A stretch of 64,000 bases of DNA from assembly GCF_009687865.1 (NCBI RefSeq), contig NZ_BLAE01000034.1:62001-126000 (forward strand). The letters run 5' to 3'. The DNA is from Acrocarpospora macrocephala. Lineage in GTDB: Bacteria; Actinomycetota; Actinomycetes; Streptosporangiales; Streptosporangiaceae. The position numbers and the translations under genes were made by a program. How positions within the stretch are numbered: position 1 is the first letter of the stretch; every line of letters begins with the position of its first letter. Positions 9,011 to 17,778 of this stretch are shown here, in pieces. The notes under the pieces were generated by a model that was not told the origin of the DNA, searched no databases, and was given only the letters and a program-made list of their open reading frames with translations.

Positions 9011-10729
9011 ATGACCCATTTCATCGTATGCTGCGATGGCACCTGGAATACTCCGGAGATCGAGTCGGTCACCAATGTTTGCCGGCTTTATAACGCTCTC
9101 ACCGAGACGAGCGTGGACGGCGACCGCCAATTGGCTTACTACCAGCCCGGCGTGGGCACTCTGCGCAACAGGCTGCTGGGAGGAGCTTTCGGGCTTGGTC
9201 TGTCCGACAATGTGATGGACGCCTACCTCTGGCTGACCACGCGATACGCCCCGGGAGATCGCATCTCATTGTTCGGATTCAGCCGCGGTGCCTACACGGC
9301 CCGAAGCCTCGCCGGGATGATATCGGCGTGCGGGCTAATCGACACCACCAAGGTGGACGAGGAAAAGCTCTGGCCTCAGATCAAAGATCTGTACAACCGC
9401 GGTTACCGGCAAAAGAAGCGCGACCCCCTAGGTCGTGAATGGCGGCACGGACTCGCCTTTTGCTGGGACCCGGACGATTACGACCAGATTCCAATACAAT
9501 TCATCGGGGTGTGGGACACCGTCGGCGCGCTCGGTATTCCAGCCTACATGGGCTGGCTCAGCCTTCTGGACCCATTGCATCGGCACGACTTTCACGACAT
9601 GCGGCTCAACCCGTATATCAAGCACGGTCGCCACGCCGTGGCCATGGACGAGCGCCGCAGTCCCTATACACCCGCGCTGTGGTCGGAGCCGTACGGGACC
9701 GAACAGGTCGTCAAGCAGGTGTGGTTCCCCGGTAGCCACATGGACGTCGGTGGTGGTCATCTTCAGCGGGGATTGAGCGACTGCTCACTGCGGTGGATGA
9801 TCGACGAAGCGCGCGAGGCGGTCGGTATCGGTTTCTACAAGACGACCGTGGAAGACCAGATCACTCCCAATCCGCTCGACGTTCTGCACAACGACGACCA
9901 CGGCGTGGTCGGCGTCCTCGAACCCTTGGTCGACCCGCAACTCGGGCCGCTGCTCGAGATCTTCGAGCAGCCGCGGCCGCGTGCCGTGCCCAAAATCGAC
10001 CCGGACGCAACGATCCCGCTGATTCACCAGTCGGTATACGACCGATACCAGACTCCACCGATCACCAGCGGGCCCTACCGGGCTACCCAGGTGCTTGCTC
10101 CTGGTCAGAGCAGGACGATCGAGGTGTTCGCCCACGAGCCGTGGAATGAGACAGGGCTCTACCTCGAATTCGGCGACTATCACTTCATGGCCGAGGGCCA
10201 GTGGCGCGACGCTGACATCCTGTCTGGTCCCGCCGGTACCACGGGCCTGCGCCGCTTCAACCCCTTGGTCGAGAGGCTCCGGCTCGTGGGCACACTGCTG
10301 GGCCAGGGCGAGAAGCTGTTCCGGCTTGTAACGGGGAACAAGGTGGCGGACTTCATCGGCTCGCGCCGGGAGGAGGACATGCCGTGGATGTCGCTTGTCG
10401 GCGTCGTCGCCAACGATGCGATATCCGTCGACGGTGAGTTCAAGTCCCACGAGCGCATCGCCGTCGGCGCCGGCACATCCTGCCGGGTGACCAGGAGCGG
10501 GTATCTGTACGCCTTCGCCAACGACGCCTGGGGTTTCTACGGGAACAACCGAGGCAGCGTGCACCTCACCGTGACCAGAATGCCTTCCGAGGCCGGTCCC
10601 GCTCGCACCCGGCGAGAACGGAGTCAACAGCAAGCCGTACCCGCCGGTAAAGAGAGAACACCTTCGGGAAATCGCCAAGCGGAGTTGGCCGGTGCAGGCC
10701 GAGGACGTCGTGCCGGTAAGCAAGGGTAG
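9011..10729 (+). CDS. DUF2235 (Tle1-like) alpha/beta hydrolase
   Basis: 572 aa. The N-terminal DUF2235 domain starts HFIVCCDGTWNTP and has a nucleophile elbow GFSRGA with Ser91. FIGVWDTVGALG follows, and then WFPGSHMDVGGGH, the family's metal/His segment. DUF2235 proteins are alpha/beta hydrolases that include T6SS phospholipase effectors (Tle1), but here there is no T6SS. The last 200 residues are a beta-rich extension with no family I recognise; residues 535-572 are a basic disordered tail. RBS GGGGGG lies before ATG 9011. No signal peptide, so it is probably cytoplasmic. The gene is solitary. Confidence 0.85.
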   Translation: MTHFIVCCDGTWNTPEIESVTNVCRLYNALTETSVDGDRQLAYYQPGVGTLRNRLLGGAFGLGLSDNVMDAYLWLTTRYAPGDRISLFGFSRGAYTARSLAGMISACGLIDTTKVDEEKLWPQIKDLYNRGYRQKKRDPLGREWRHGLAFCWDPDDYDQIPIQFIGVWDTVGALGIPAYMGWLSLLDPLHRHDFHDMRLNPYIKHGRHAVAMDERRSPYTPALWSEPYGTEQVVKQVWFPGSHMDVGGGHLQRGLSDCSLRWMIDEAREAVGIGFYKTTVEDQITPNPLDVLHNDDHGVVGVLEPLVDPQLGPLLEIFEQPRPRAVPKIDPDATIPLIHQSVYDRYQTPPITSGPYRATQVLAPGQSRTIEVFAHEPWNETGLYLEFGDYHFMAEGQWRDADILSGPAGTTGLRRFNPLVERLRLVGTLLGQGEKLFRLVTGNKVADFIGSRREEDMPWMSLVGVVANDAISVDGEFKSHERIAVGAGTSCRVTRSGYLYAFANDAWGFYGNNRGSVHLTVTRMPSEAGPARTRRERSQQQAVPAGKERTPSGNRQAELAGAGRGRRAGKQG

Positions 10730-10753
10730 CTTGCGGCTGGCTACCTGAGGGGG

Positions 10754-10990
10754 TCAGCCGCAGGACACCGTGAGCGTGCCCAGGTGGGTGAACTCGGCGG
10801 TGACCGGGCGGCCCGGTTCCAGCGGGACGGCATCGGTCATCCCGCCGGTGAGGACGATCCAGCCCTCCTCCAGGGCCAGCCCTCGCTCGGCGAGAGCGTT
10901 CGCGGCGAGCGCGAGCGCCCGCGCCGGGTGGCCCTGGACGGCCGCTCCCGTCGCGGTGTCCACCACCGCACCCCCCACGCCGAGGATCAT
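10754..10990 (-). pseudogene. C-terminal fragment of 2-keto-4-pentenoate hydratase / oxalocrotonate decarboxylase
   Basis: 78 codons reading [30 protein letters not shown] and then [15 protein letters not shown]. This matches the C-terminal third of MhpD/DmpH-family enzymes of the aromatic meta-cleavage pathway (usual length about 260 aa). The N-terminal two thirds are missing. It abuts head-to-head an aldolase fragment on the other strand, and the CAT of this fragment overlaps that fragment's ATG. It is a rearrangement scar, not an operon. Confidence 0.8.
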
Positions 10991-11561
10991 GGCCGACGCG
11001 GGCTGCCAGTGCGTGTACGTGGTCGACTCCGCGGGCGCGCTGCTGCCCGACGACACGCGGGCGCGGGTGGCCGCGCTGGTCGCCGAACTCGGCCAGGACG
11101 CGCAGACCGGACTGCACGGGCACCAGAACCTGTGCCTAGGCGTCGCCAACTCGCTGGTCGCCTACCAGGAAGGCGCCCGGCAGATCGACGGCACGCTGTG
11201 CGCGCTCGGCGCGGGCGCGGGCAACTCGCCGACCGAGGTGCTGGCCGCCGTGTTCGCGAAGATGGGGGTACGGACCGGCCTCCACGTGCCCGCGCTGCTC
11301 GACGCGGCGGCGGAAGTGGCGCTGCCGTTCATCCCACGACTGCCGTGGGCCGAACGCAACGCGATCGTGCAGGGCTACGCCGGGGTCTACTCGTCGTTCC
11401 TGCGCCACGCCGAGCGGGCCGAGGAGCGGTACGGCGTGCCGGCCCACGAGATCCTCCGCGAGGTCGGTGCGGCCGGGTACGTCGGCGGCCAGGAGGACAT
11501 GATCATCGACATCGCGGTCCGTCTGTCGTCTTACGAGGGCTCCAAGCTGCGGCTCAGCTGA
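10989..11561 (+). pseudogene. C-terminal fragment of 4-hydroxy-2-oxovalerate aldolase
   Basis: 190 codons, whereas DmpG/MhpE aldolases are about 340 aa. The sequence begins inside the TIM barrel ([19 protein letters not shown]). It keeps the [14 protein letters not shown] metal-site region, the [12 protein letters not shown] segment and the C-terminal channel-forming domain through [12 protein letters not shown]. The N-terminal catalytic part with the first Asp and Arg is gone, so it cannot be an active aldolase. The 3' end runs into the PadR gene by 31 bp. With the opposing hydratase piece it marks an inversion/deletion of an aromatic catabolic cluster. Confidence 0.85.
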
Positions 11562-12094
11562 TCGATCATCCAGCGGCACCACTCCGCCCGGTGCCGCTCG
11601 TAGGTGAGCCCGCACCTGAGGGTGGCCATGTTCCCGAACCCTGGCGTGCCGAATGCAGGCGCCCGTTCCTCCACGGCCACCCAAGCCGACTCGTACTCCG
11701 CCAGGCGCTCCTCGTGCTGGCGTAGTGCCGTACGGAACATCTCGATCAGCGTGGCCGGGTCCGCGAGCCAGGCGGCGTAGGTCTTGAGGACCAGTTCGTC
11801 GCGCTCGGGCTGCGGCCGGGGAGGCTGGGTGACCCAGTCCCGCAGCGCGCCGAGCCCCTTGGCCGTGATGGAGTACACCTTCTTGTCCTGAGGCCCCGGC
11901 CCGGGAGCCGTGGCGTATTCGACCAGATCGGCGGCGAGGAGGCGCTGGAGGTCGGTGTGGATCTGGCTGTAGCTGGCCGTCCAGAAGCGGCCGATCGGGT
12001 GGCGCATCCGCCCGGCGATCTCGTATCCGGTGCTGTCGGCCCGTGCGAGCACGGCGAGTATCGCGAATCCCAGCGTGGAAGTCGTCGCAGTCAT
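11531..12094 (-). CDS. PadR-family transcriptional regulator
   Basis: 187 aa. The N-terminal PadR winged helix ([23 protein letters not shown], then [19 protein letters not shown]) is followed by a long C-terminal Vir_act_alpha domain, typical of PadR subfamily 1. ATG 12092-12094 is the start that gives the standard N-terminus; upstream in-frame codons run through the operator. A perfect ATGT-N8-ACAT site lies 44 bp upstream, in the intergenic region shared with the divergent lipoprotein-hydrolase. Repression of both genes is likely. Confidence 0.9.
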   Translation of the reverse strand: MTATTSTLGFAILAVLARADSTGYEIAGRMRHPIGRFWTASYSQIHTDLQRLLAADLVEYATAPGPGPQDKKVYSITAKGLGALRDWVTQPPRPQPERDELVLKTYAAWLADPATLIEMFRTALRQHEERLAEYESAWVAVEERAPAFGTPGFGNMATLRCGLTYERHRAEWCRWMIDQLSRSLEPS

Positions 12095-12136
12095 GGCGTT
12101 CACAGCGTATTGACTCGGGGCTCGATCTCCATTCAC

Positions 12137-12154
12137 TATGTCATTTCTGACATA
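12137..12154. promoter_or_regulatory. PadR operator
   Basis: TATGTCA-TTTC-TGACATA is a perfect inverted repeat that contains ATGT-N8-ACAT, the PadR-family consensus. It lies between the PadR gene and the divergent lipoprotein gene, 14 bp before the latter's start codon, so binding would block its RBS and promoter. Confidence 0.8.
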
Positions 12155-12168
12155 GAGGGGAGTACCGG

Positions 12169-12909
12169 ATGCCACGGAAGCTCGGCCTGATCGCCGTCCT
12201 TTTCGCGCTGACCGCCTGCGGGGGCACGGTCAGCAAGGACACTGCGGCGTCCCCCTCCGCCCCGTCGGCATCCCCCACGGCCTCTCCTTCACCGACGGGG
12301 CCGAACGTCGGGGGATGCTTCACCGAAGCCGACGGCGGCATCTTCAGCTACGGCGACGGGTACACCGGCGTGATCATGGGAACCGGTCCCGTCGGAGCGG
12401 TCGTGTCGTACGAGCGGGGTGGCGACGTCTGCGCCTGGCGGCCCCTTGCCGACCGCCTGAAGGCCGCCGGCTACCGGGTCCTGCTGTACGACCGCAGCGG
12501 CGCCGCCGCCTTCGGGGAGGACCTGATCGTGGAGATGGCCGGGCGGCTCAGAAAGGAGGGCGTCAAACGGCTCTTCCTGGTCGGGGGCTCGATCGGCGGC
12601 CACATGTCGATCGTCGCCGCGACCCGGCTGAAGAAGCCCGCGGCGGCGGTCGTGAGTCTCTCCGGCTTCGCGCTAGCCGAAGAGGTGGCGCCCCTCGACG
12701 TGCCACTGCTGCAGATCACGGCCGAGAACGACCGCTCACCGACCCCGTCGATCGTCGAGGAAGTCGCCCGCGCCGCCGTGGACTCGCCCGATCGACCCGT
12801 CGTCATCGTCCGGGGTGAGGGCGCGCACGCCTCAAGGCTGTTCGAGACGGCTCAGAGCCAGATGGTGCTCGACACGATCATGGCCTTCCTCGCCAAGCAC
12901 GACGGCTGA
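12169..12909 (+). CDS. Lipoprotein alpha/beta hydrolase
   Basis: 246 aa. The lipoprotein signal has lipobox LTAC (Cys17), then a Ser/Pro/Ala linker (20-45). A small alpha/beta hydrolase domain follows with nucleophile elbow GGSIGG (Ser141), acid region AENDRS and a final Gly-Ala-His near 218-220. Such serine hydrolases anchored outside the membrane act on esters or amides; the substrate is unknown. RBS GAGGGGAG. Divergent from the PadR gene with the operator between, so probably PadR-repressed. Confidence 0.85.
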   Translation: MPRKLGLIAVLFALTACGGTVSKDTAASPSAPSASPTASPSPTGPNVGGCFTEADGGIFSYGDGYTGVIMGTGPVGAVVSYERGGDVCAWRPLADRLKAAGYRVLLYDRSGAAAFGEDLIVEMAGRLRKEGVKRLFLVGGSIGGHMSIVAATRLKKPAAAVVSLSGFALAEEVAPLDVPLLQITAENDRSPTPSIVEEVARAAVDSPDRPVVIVRGEGAHASRLFETAQSQMVLDTIMAFLAKHDG

Positions 12910-13741
12910 CCCCAGGCGGGCGCGACGTCGGCCAGGCTGTCGTGTTAGTCGGCGCCGCGGCTATGTCGGCGCCGCGCTTTCGCCGGCCAATGAGGCGGAT
13001 ATTGACTACACATTTAACTCCAAGTTAGAATATCATGTCGAATGGTCTGGATGCCTACCCACAGGGTGGATGCGTCGACCTGATCCCTCCTTCCGCCCTC
13101 ACAGCAGGGAAGGGAGGATGAACTTCTCTAGAGAACTTTGCGCAAGTCGTTGAAAACTTGCAAGACAAAATAGGCCTCCGGCCTGACCGTCACCCAGCTT
13201 GTCGAGCGGGTCGGCCCTACCTCGGCACGGGCCACCGCGTGATCTCCGACCGGCCCTGACCTTCTTGTCGACCGGTTTCCGTCGCCGAGGACTGGGTGCC
13301 GATGGACCTCGACCCGGACCGCCCGACGTTCGAGGGCTGGCTCGCACGGTTGCAGGCGCGGCTGAGCAGGAAGAACATCCGGGAGAAGGTGGTGGAGATG
13401 CGGGCCGCACGCGGGCTCCCGGCCAGCTGACATATGCCGCCCGGCGGGCCTGGAGCCGACCCACGGCAAGCAAATGGTCCATTCCGCGCTTGTAACCACC
13501 GCTAATGTCGGGGTGTCGGACCGTGGTACACCGCCCGACTCCGAAAGGTCGCCGCATGAACCGCCCGCTGATCCTGCTCGACATCAGTTATGGCAGCGGA
13601 CAAGGCCCACGCCTATGGAAGAATCCAACAGTTAGTTGATCTTCCGCATTGACCGGCTGCACCGTTGGCTCCGGCCGGTGGGCAGTCTTCTGTTCACTGG
13701 TGAACAGGTCATGATTTCGCGAGTGGGTACGGGGGCGGGGA
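12910..13741. other. Gene-poor stretch with decayed coding fragments
   Basis: I see no intact gene. On the + strand a fragment at about 13262-13430 ends WLARLQARLSRKNIREKV ... LPAS with a stop; it looks like the tail of a small protein I cannot identify. At 13556-13639 a 27-codon frame MNRPLILLDI matches the start of HAD hydrolases (normally continuing LLDVDG) but then diverges and stops. Part of the stretch near 12985-13030 is clearly AT-richer than its surroundings, suggesting foreign or decayed DNA. Confidence 0.4.
13690..13707. promoter_or_regulatory. Inverted repeat upstream of DUF2079 gene
   Basis: CTGTTCAC-TG-GTGAACAG, perfect 8-bp arms, ends 34 bp before the DUF2079 start codon. The form is that of a TetR/GntR-type operator. 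No regulator gene is adjacent. Confidence 0.45.
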
Positions 13742-15286
13742 ATGTCAGCGTCTGTTTCTGCGGAGAAGGACGCCGAAGGGCGGCGCGGGGGGTCAGCGCT
13801 TATTCCGGGAGGACGTCGGGACAGGATTCGGCTCGCACTGCTGACCTGTGCTTCGGCTGCCGTCTACGCCACCTATTCACTCGTCTCCTTGGCCAGATTC
13901 CGAGCGAGTGCCTATGATCTCGTGATTTTCGACCAAGGTATTCGCTCCTACTCCAGGTTCGAAGCCCCGGTGTCGATTATCAAGGGTGTGCACAACGAAT
14001 TCGGTGTGGACTTCACCCTGCTGGGAGATCATTGGTCTCCTCTCCTGAGTCTGCTTGCTCCCCTGTACTGGATCCACGATGGTCCGGGCACGCTTCTTGT
14101 CGCGCAAGCGGTACTTCTGGCCGCGGCGATACCGTTCCTTTGGCTGTATACCTTTCGGGCTCTAGCGGATGGGCGATTGCTCGGCGTCCGGAATGCTCGA
14201 TTAGTAGCCTATGCTGTTTCGTTCGGATATGCTATCTCCTGGCCGGTTGTTGAGACGGTAGCCTTCGACTTTCATGAGGCGGCATTCGTTCCCTTGCTTG
14301 TGGCGATTCTTCTCGAGAGTCACCAGGCAGGGCGGCGATCGCATGTTATTCTGGCGGCGGCCGGCATACTTCTGGTCAAAGAAGACATGGGTTTACTGGT
14401 GGCCGGACTGGGTTTCTGCTTTCTCGTGCAGCGGGGGAGCCGCCGACTCGGGGCCGCATTTGTTGTCACGGGAATTCTGGCGGCATACATCGCCACCCAA
14501 GTCCTGATTCCCGCCTTCGGCGGAAGGTCGAACTACTACTGGGCCTACTCTGCGCTGGGCGGCGACGCTCAGGAGGCGATCGTCAATGCCGTGCTCCATC
14601 CCATTGAGACGATCAAGCTGCTCTGGACCCCTCCGATGAAGATGCAGACGCTTCTGCTCACCTTGGCGCCGGTGCTCCTTCTTCCACTCTTCTCCCCGAT
14701 CACCATCGCGCTGGTTCCCCTGGTCCTGGAACGAATGTTGTCGAATTCGTTCCCCAACTGGTGGGTCTCCGAATATCATTACACCGCTTTCATCGTGATG
14801 ATCGTGTTCATCGGTGGCGTGGACGGTGCCTGCCGGATAAGTAGACGGGTCAGCGCCCGCGCCCAGGCCAAGGGAGATGGCTCTGCCGATGACATGGCTG
14901 CGAAGTTCATCAATCGGTGGGCCGTGTGTGTCATCGCGGTCGGCGTGGCCATCGTTCCGTTTTCTTCGCTGGGAAAGCTCTTCACCCCCGGCTTCTACTC
15001 CATTTCAGAGCGCCAGAAAGCAGCGGCAGAGGCGGTTTCGAGAATCCCCGACGGAGTCCTTGTAGAGGCGAGCAACAATCTCGCTCCCGCCCTATCCAGC
15101 CGGACACAGACGCTACTCTGGGATCGAACTCCCCGCAGGGCGCCATGGATATTGGCAGATGCGGGGAAAAAGACCTTCCCATTTCTCTCACTGGATGAGC
15201 AGATTTCGCGGGTCAGATTTCTGCTGACCCAGGGATACGAAAAACAATTTGAATCGAACGGTTATCTGGTGCTATTTCGCAGGTAG
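13742..15286 (+). CDS. DUF2079 multi-spanning membrane protein
   Basis: 514 aa with about ten hydrophobic helices. The family signature is near residues 45-85: YDLVIFDQGIRSYS, then a KG-VHNEFG loop and a GDHWSPLL motif. These resemble the extracytoplasmic first loop of GT-C-fold glycosyltransferases, although no transferase activity is proven for DUF2079. RBS GGGGCGGGGA directly before ATG. Codon use is less GC-extreme than neighbours, with many T-ending codons, suggesting recent transfer. It ends one base before the convergent regulator gene and shares a 28-bp palindrome with it. Confidence 0.88.
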   Translation: MSASVSAEKDAEGRRGGSALIPGGRRDRIRLALLTCASAAVYATYSLVSLARFRASAYDLVIFDQGIRSYSRFEAPVSIIKGVHNEFGVDFTLLGDHWSPLLSLLAPLYWIHDGPGTLLVAQAVLLAAAIPFLWLYTFRALADGRLLGVRNARLVAYAVSFGYAISWPVVETVAFDFHEAAFVPLLVAILLESHQAGRRSHVILAAAGILLVKEDMGLLVAGLGFCFLVQRGSRRLGAAFVVTGILAAYIATQVLIPAFGGRSNYYWAYSALGGDAQEAIVNAVLHPIETIKLLWTPPMKMQTLLLTLAPVLLLPLFSPITIALVPLVLERMLSNSFPNWWVSEYHYTAFIVMIVFIGGVDGACRISRRVSARAQAKGDGSADDMAAKFINRWAVCVIAVGVAIVPFSSLGKLFTPGFYSISERQKAAAEAVSRIPDGVLVEASNNLAPALSSRTQTLLWDRTPRRAPWILADAGKKTFPFLSLDEQISRVRFLLTQGYEKQFESNGYLVLFRR

Positions 15287-16486
15287 TCAGCCTTCCTCGG
15301 CAGCGCTGCCGAGGAAGGCGTCGATCTCGCTGAGGAAGTGCGGCCAGGCCGGATCCTGCTCCGGCAGGAGATGGTTGGCGCTGTCAAGCGATACCAGACG
15401 GCTGCCCGGAATCAGCGCGGCCAGGGTGCGCGACTGCTCGAACAGGCTGTCGGGCTCGCGCCGGGCACACAGAACCAGCGTTGGGGCGGTGACTCGTGGC
15501 GCGAGATCCGCCACGTCGATGTCGGCGAACGCGTCCAGGAAACGCCACGCGTTGGCGGCCGAGGTCGAGCGGCGTTGCAGCTCGTCGAAGGCGCGCCACT
15601 GCTCCTGGGTGCCCTCGGGCAGGAACCGGGCCACGAAGGTCGCCCGGTAGGTCGGGTCCGGTCGGCCCCACCCGAGCCGGACCAGCTCGACGCGGGCGTC
15701 CGCGAGCTGAGCCTCCTCCTGTGTGGTGGCCCTCTTGCGCCGTCCCTGCGCGAACGAGCCGAGCAGCACGAGGTGGCTCACCCGCTCCGGATGGCGCACG
15801 GCGTACGCGATCGCGACCGGCCCGCCCTGGGAGATGCCGAGTAGCGGGAAACGCTGCAATCCGGCCGCGTCGACCACGGTCTCCAGGTCTTCGACCCAGT
15901 CGTCGAAAGCGAACCGCTCAACGTCCCAGTCGGAGAGTCCACAGCCGCGTTCGTCGTAGCGCAGCAGCTGGAAGCGGCTGGACAACTCGCCGAGCCAGTG
16001 CCGCCACACCGGGCTCTCCCAGTCGTAATCGAGGTGGCTGAGCCAGTTCGCCGCCTTCACCAGCGGCGCCCCCGCGCCGGTCAACGCGTACCCGAGACGG
16101 GTGCCGTCGCGGGCCGTGCAGAACCGGATCTGCTGGCTGGGCGGCGCGGGGGCGGAGACCGCGGTTCCGGCCGTCGCCCGCTCGATCACGGTCCCGACGA
16201 ACTGGTATCCCCTGCCGTGGACGGTCCGGATGAGGCGCTGTCCGCGCCCGTCGTCTCCGATGGCCCGCCGCGCCGCCTTGACCCGGCTGGTCAACGCCGA
16301 CTCGGTGACGAAGCGGTTGCCCCAGACCGCGTCGAGGAGTTCCTCCTTGGAGACGACCCGCTGCCGCAAGCGCAGCAGGACGGCCAGGAGGTCGAACACC
16401 TGCGGCTCGACCCGCACCACCTGGCCGTCACGACGCAGTTCGTAACGGTCGAGATCGAGTTCACCACCCGCGAATTCGAAGACCAC
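15287..16486 (-). CDS. Winged-helix (OmpR/ToxR-type) regulator fused to alpha/beta hydrolase
   Basis: 399 aa. Residues 1-100 are a transcriptional-regulator C domain (LDLDRYELRRDGQVVRVEPQ ... TVHGRGYQFVG). Residues 115-399 are an alpha/beta hydrolase with elbow GISQGG (Ser219), the Asp region LVLCARREPD and His in SANHLL. The GTG start at 16486 is preceded by GAGGAGAAG. No receiver domain is present, so the hydrolase is probably the sensor of a one-component regulator. Divergent from azlCD with 120 bp between, making that operon a possible target. Confidence 0.88.
   Translation of the reverse strand: MVFEFAGGELDLDRYELRRDGQVVRVEPQVFDLLAVLLRLRQRVVSKEELLDAVWGNRFVTESALTSRVKAARRAIGDDGRGQRLIRTVHGRGYQFVGTVIERATAGTAVSAPAPPSQQIRFCTARDGTRLGYALTGAGAPLVKAANWLSHLDYDWESPVWRHWLGELSSRFQLLRYDERGCGLSDWDVERFAFDDWVEDLETVVDAAGLQRFPLLGISQGGPVAIAYAVRHPERVSHLVLLGSFAQGRRKRATTQEEAQLADARVELVRLGWGRPDPTYRATFVARFLPEGTQEQWRAFDELQRRSTSAANAWRFLDAFADIDVADLAPRVTAPTLVLCARREPDSLFEQSRTLAALIPGSRLVSLDSANHLLPEQDPAWPHFLSEIDAFLGSAAEEG
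15291..15318. terminator. Perfect 28-bp palindrome shared by two convergent gene ends
   Basis: Two 14-bp arms starting CCTTCCTCGG meet without a loop at 15304/15305. The palindrome lies 5 bp past the DUF2079 stop and inside the last codons (FLGSAAEEG) of the opposite gene. No T-run follows on either side, so it would be a bidirectional hairpin attenuator rather than a classical intrinsic terminator. Confidence 0.5.
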
Positions 16487-16606
16487 AAACTTCTCCTCGC
16501 GCCACCCGATCTCCAGAATTCCTCCATTCTGCCTCCAAGTACGCCTTTGGCGATTCCCGGACAGTGATGGACCTACCTGCGGAGCTTTGCGGAGAAGGAC
16601 ATCACC

Positions 16607-17326
16607 ATGATCAGCTACACGGCCTATCGGCGAGAGTTCGGCGCCGGCATGCGCGCCATGACACCCTGGCTCGTCGGCGTGGCTCCGTTCGGGCTAGTGA
16701 TCGGGGTAAGCGCGGCCCAAGCCGACATTCCCGCCCTCGCGGGATGGCTCACCGGCCCGCTGATCTACGCCGGCAGCGCACAGGTCGCCACCATCGAGAT
16801 GTTGGACGCCGGCGTCGCTCCGCTCACGGTGATCGTTACGGTGCTGGTCATCAACGTGCGCCTGATCCTTTACTCGGCGGCGATGGCCGCCTACTGGCGG
16901 GGCACCCCCCTGTGGTGGCGGCTGCTGGCCGGATACCTGCTGATCGACCCCTCGTTCGTCGTCGGGATCGACAGGTACGCCCACGCGCCGGACCGGCGCC
17001 GAGCGCACGCCCACTACCTCGGCGGCGCTGTCGTGCTCTGGGTGACCTGGCTCACGGCCATCGCGGTCGGCGTCACGGCAGGCGCGCGGGTCCCCGCCTG
17101 GCTCCACCTGGAGTTCCTCATTCCGCTCTATCTCATCGGCCAGATCGTGCCGAAGTCGCGGCAGGCGGTGGTCCGCAGGGCCGTGCTCGTCGCCGGTGCG
17201 GTCGCGCTGCTCTGCCTGGGTGCGCCGATGCACCTCGGCGTCGTCGCCGCCATCGTGGCCGGCGTCGCCGCGGGCTCGCTCACCCGGGCGAACTCCGCCC
17301 CACCTTCCCAGGATGCTCACCCGTGA
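16607..17326 (+). CDS. azlC: AzlC-family branched-chain amino acid exporter large subunit
   Basis: 239 aa with seven or so hydrophobic segments. Family features are MTPWLVGVAPFGLVIG near the N-terminus, the helix GPLIYAGSAQVATIEML and VINVRLILYSAAMAAYW, the conserved half-way motif. AzlC and AzlD together export branched-chain amino acids. RBS AGAAGGA before ATG 16607. The stop overlaps the azlD start as GTGA. Divergent from the winged-helix/hydrolase regulator, which may control it. Confidence 0.9.
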   Translation: MISYTAYRREFGAGMRAMTPWLVGVAPFGLVIGVSAAQADIPALAGWLTGPLIYAGSAQVATIEMLDAGVAPLTVIVTVLVINVRLILYSAAMAAYWRGTPLWWRLLAGYLLIDPSFVVGIDRYAHAPDRRRAHAHYLGGAVVLWVTWLTAIAVGVTAGARVPAWLHLEFLIPLYLIGQIVPKSRQAVVRRAVLVAGAVALLCLGAPMHLGVVAAIVAGVAAGSLTRANSAPPSQDAHP

Positions 17327-17643
17327 ACGCCTGGGCCGTCATAGTCGCCGCCGGACTCGGCAGCTACCTCCTGCGCGTGAGCATGATCGGAGCCGCCGAT
17401 CGTTTCCGGCCGCCCGCGCGGCTGGACGACGCCGCCGGGCTGGTCGCGCCGTCCGCCTTCGCCGCCCTCGCGGTGAGTGACATCGCCGGCGCCGCCCTCG
17501 ACGGCGGAGCGCTCCAGGCGAGTGCCCCGCTCACCGCCGCCGCCGTGGCGGTGCTCGCGGTGGCCCGCACTGGCTCGGCGTACGCGGGCATGCTCGCCGG
17601 GCTCCCCACCTTATGGATCTTGACCGCGTTGACTTCCGCCTGA
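17323..17643 (+). CDS. azlD: AzlD-family small subunit
   Basis: 106 aa, four hydrophobic helices, the usual AzlD size. GSYLLRVSMI and the late GMLAGLPTLWIL match the family. The GTG start overlaps the azlC stop by 4 nt, so the two are translationally coupled partners of one branched-chain amino acid exporter. Confidence 0.88.
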   Translation: MNAWAVIVAAGLGSYLLRVSMIGAADRFRPPARLDDAAGLVAPSAFAALAVSDIAGAALDGGALQASAPLTAAAVAVLAVARTGSAYAGMLAGLPTLWILTALTSA

Positions 17644-17778
17644 CGTACTTGGAGAGACCATGCGCACCACCGGCCACGCCGGCGGTCGTGCGGCATTGAG
17701 GAAGACGCCACGCTGATCGCCGAGCTGCCCATCGGTGAAGTCCTGGAGCACCTGCGAACGGAGTAGAGTCGGCGGGTT

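Noticed and set aside
9011-10729. T6SS phospholipase effector
   Set aside because: Fold matches Tle1/DUF2235 but no T6SS, VgrG or immunity gene is present and the host is Gram-positive.
13099-13584. 161-codon - strand frame
   Set aside because: Pro/Arg-rich low-complexity translation with no domain; overlaps decayed + strand fragments.
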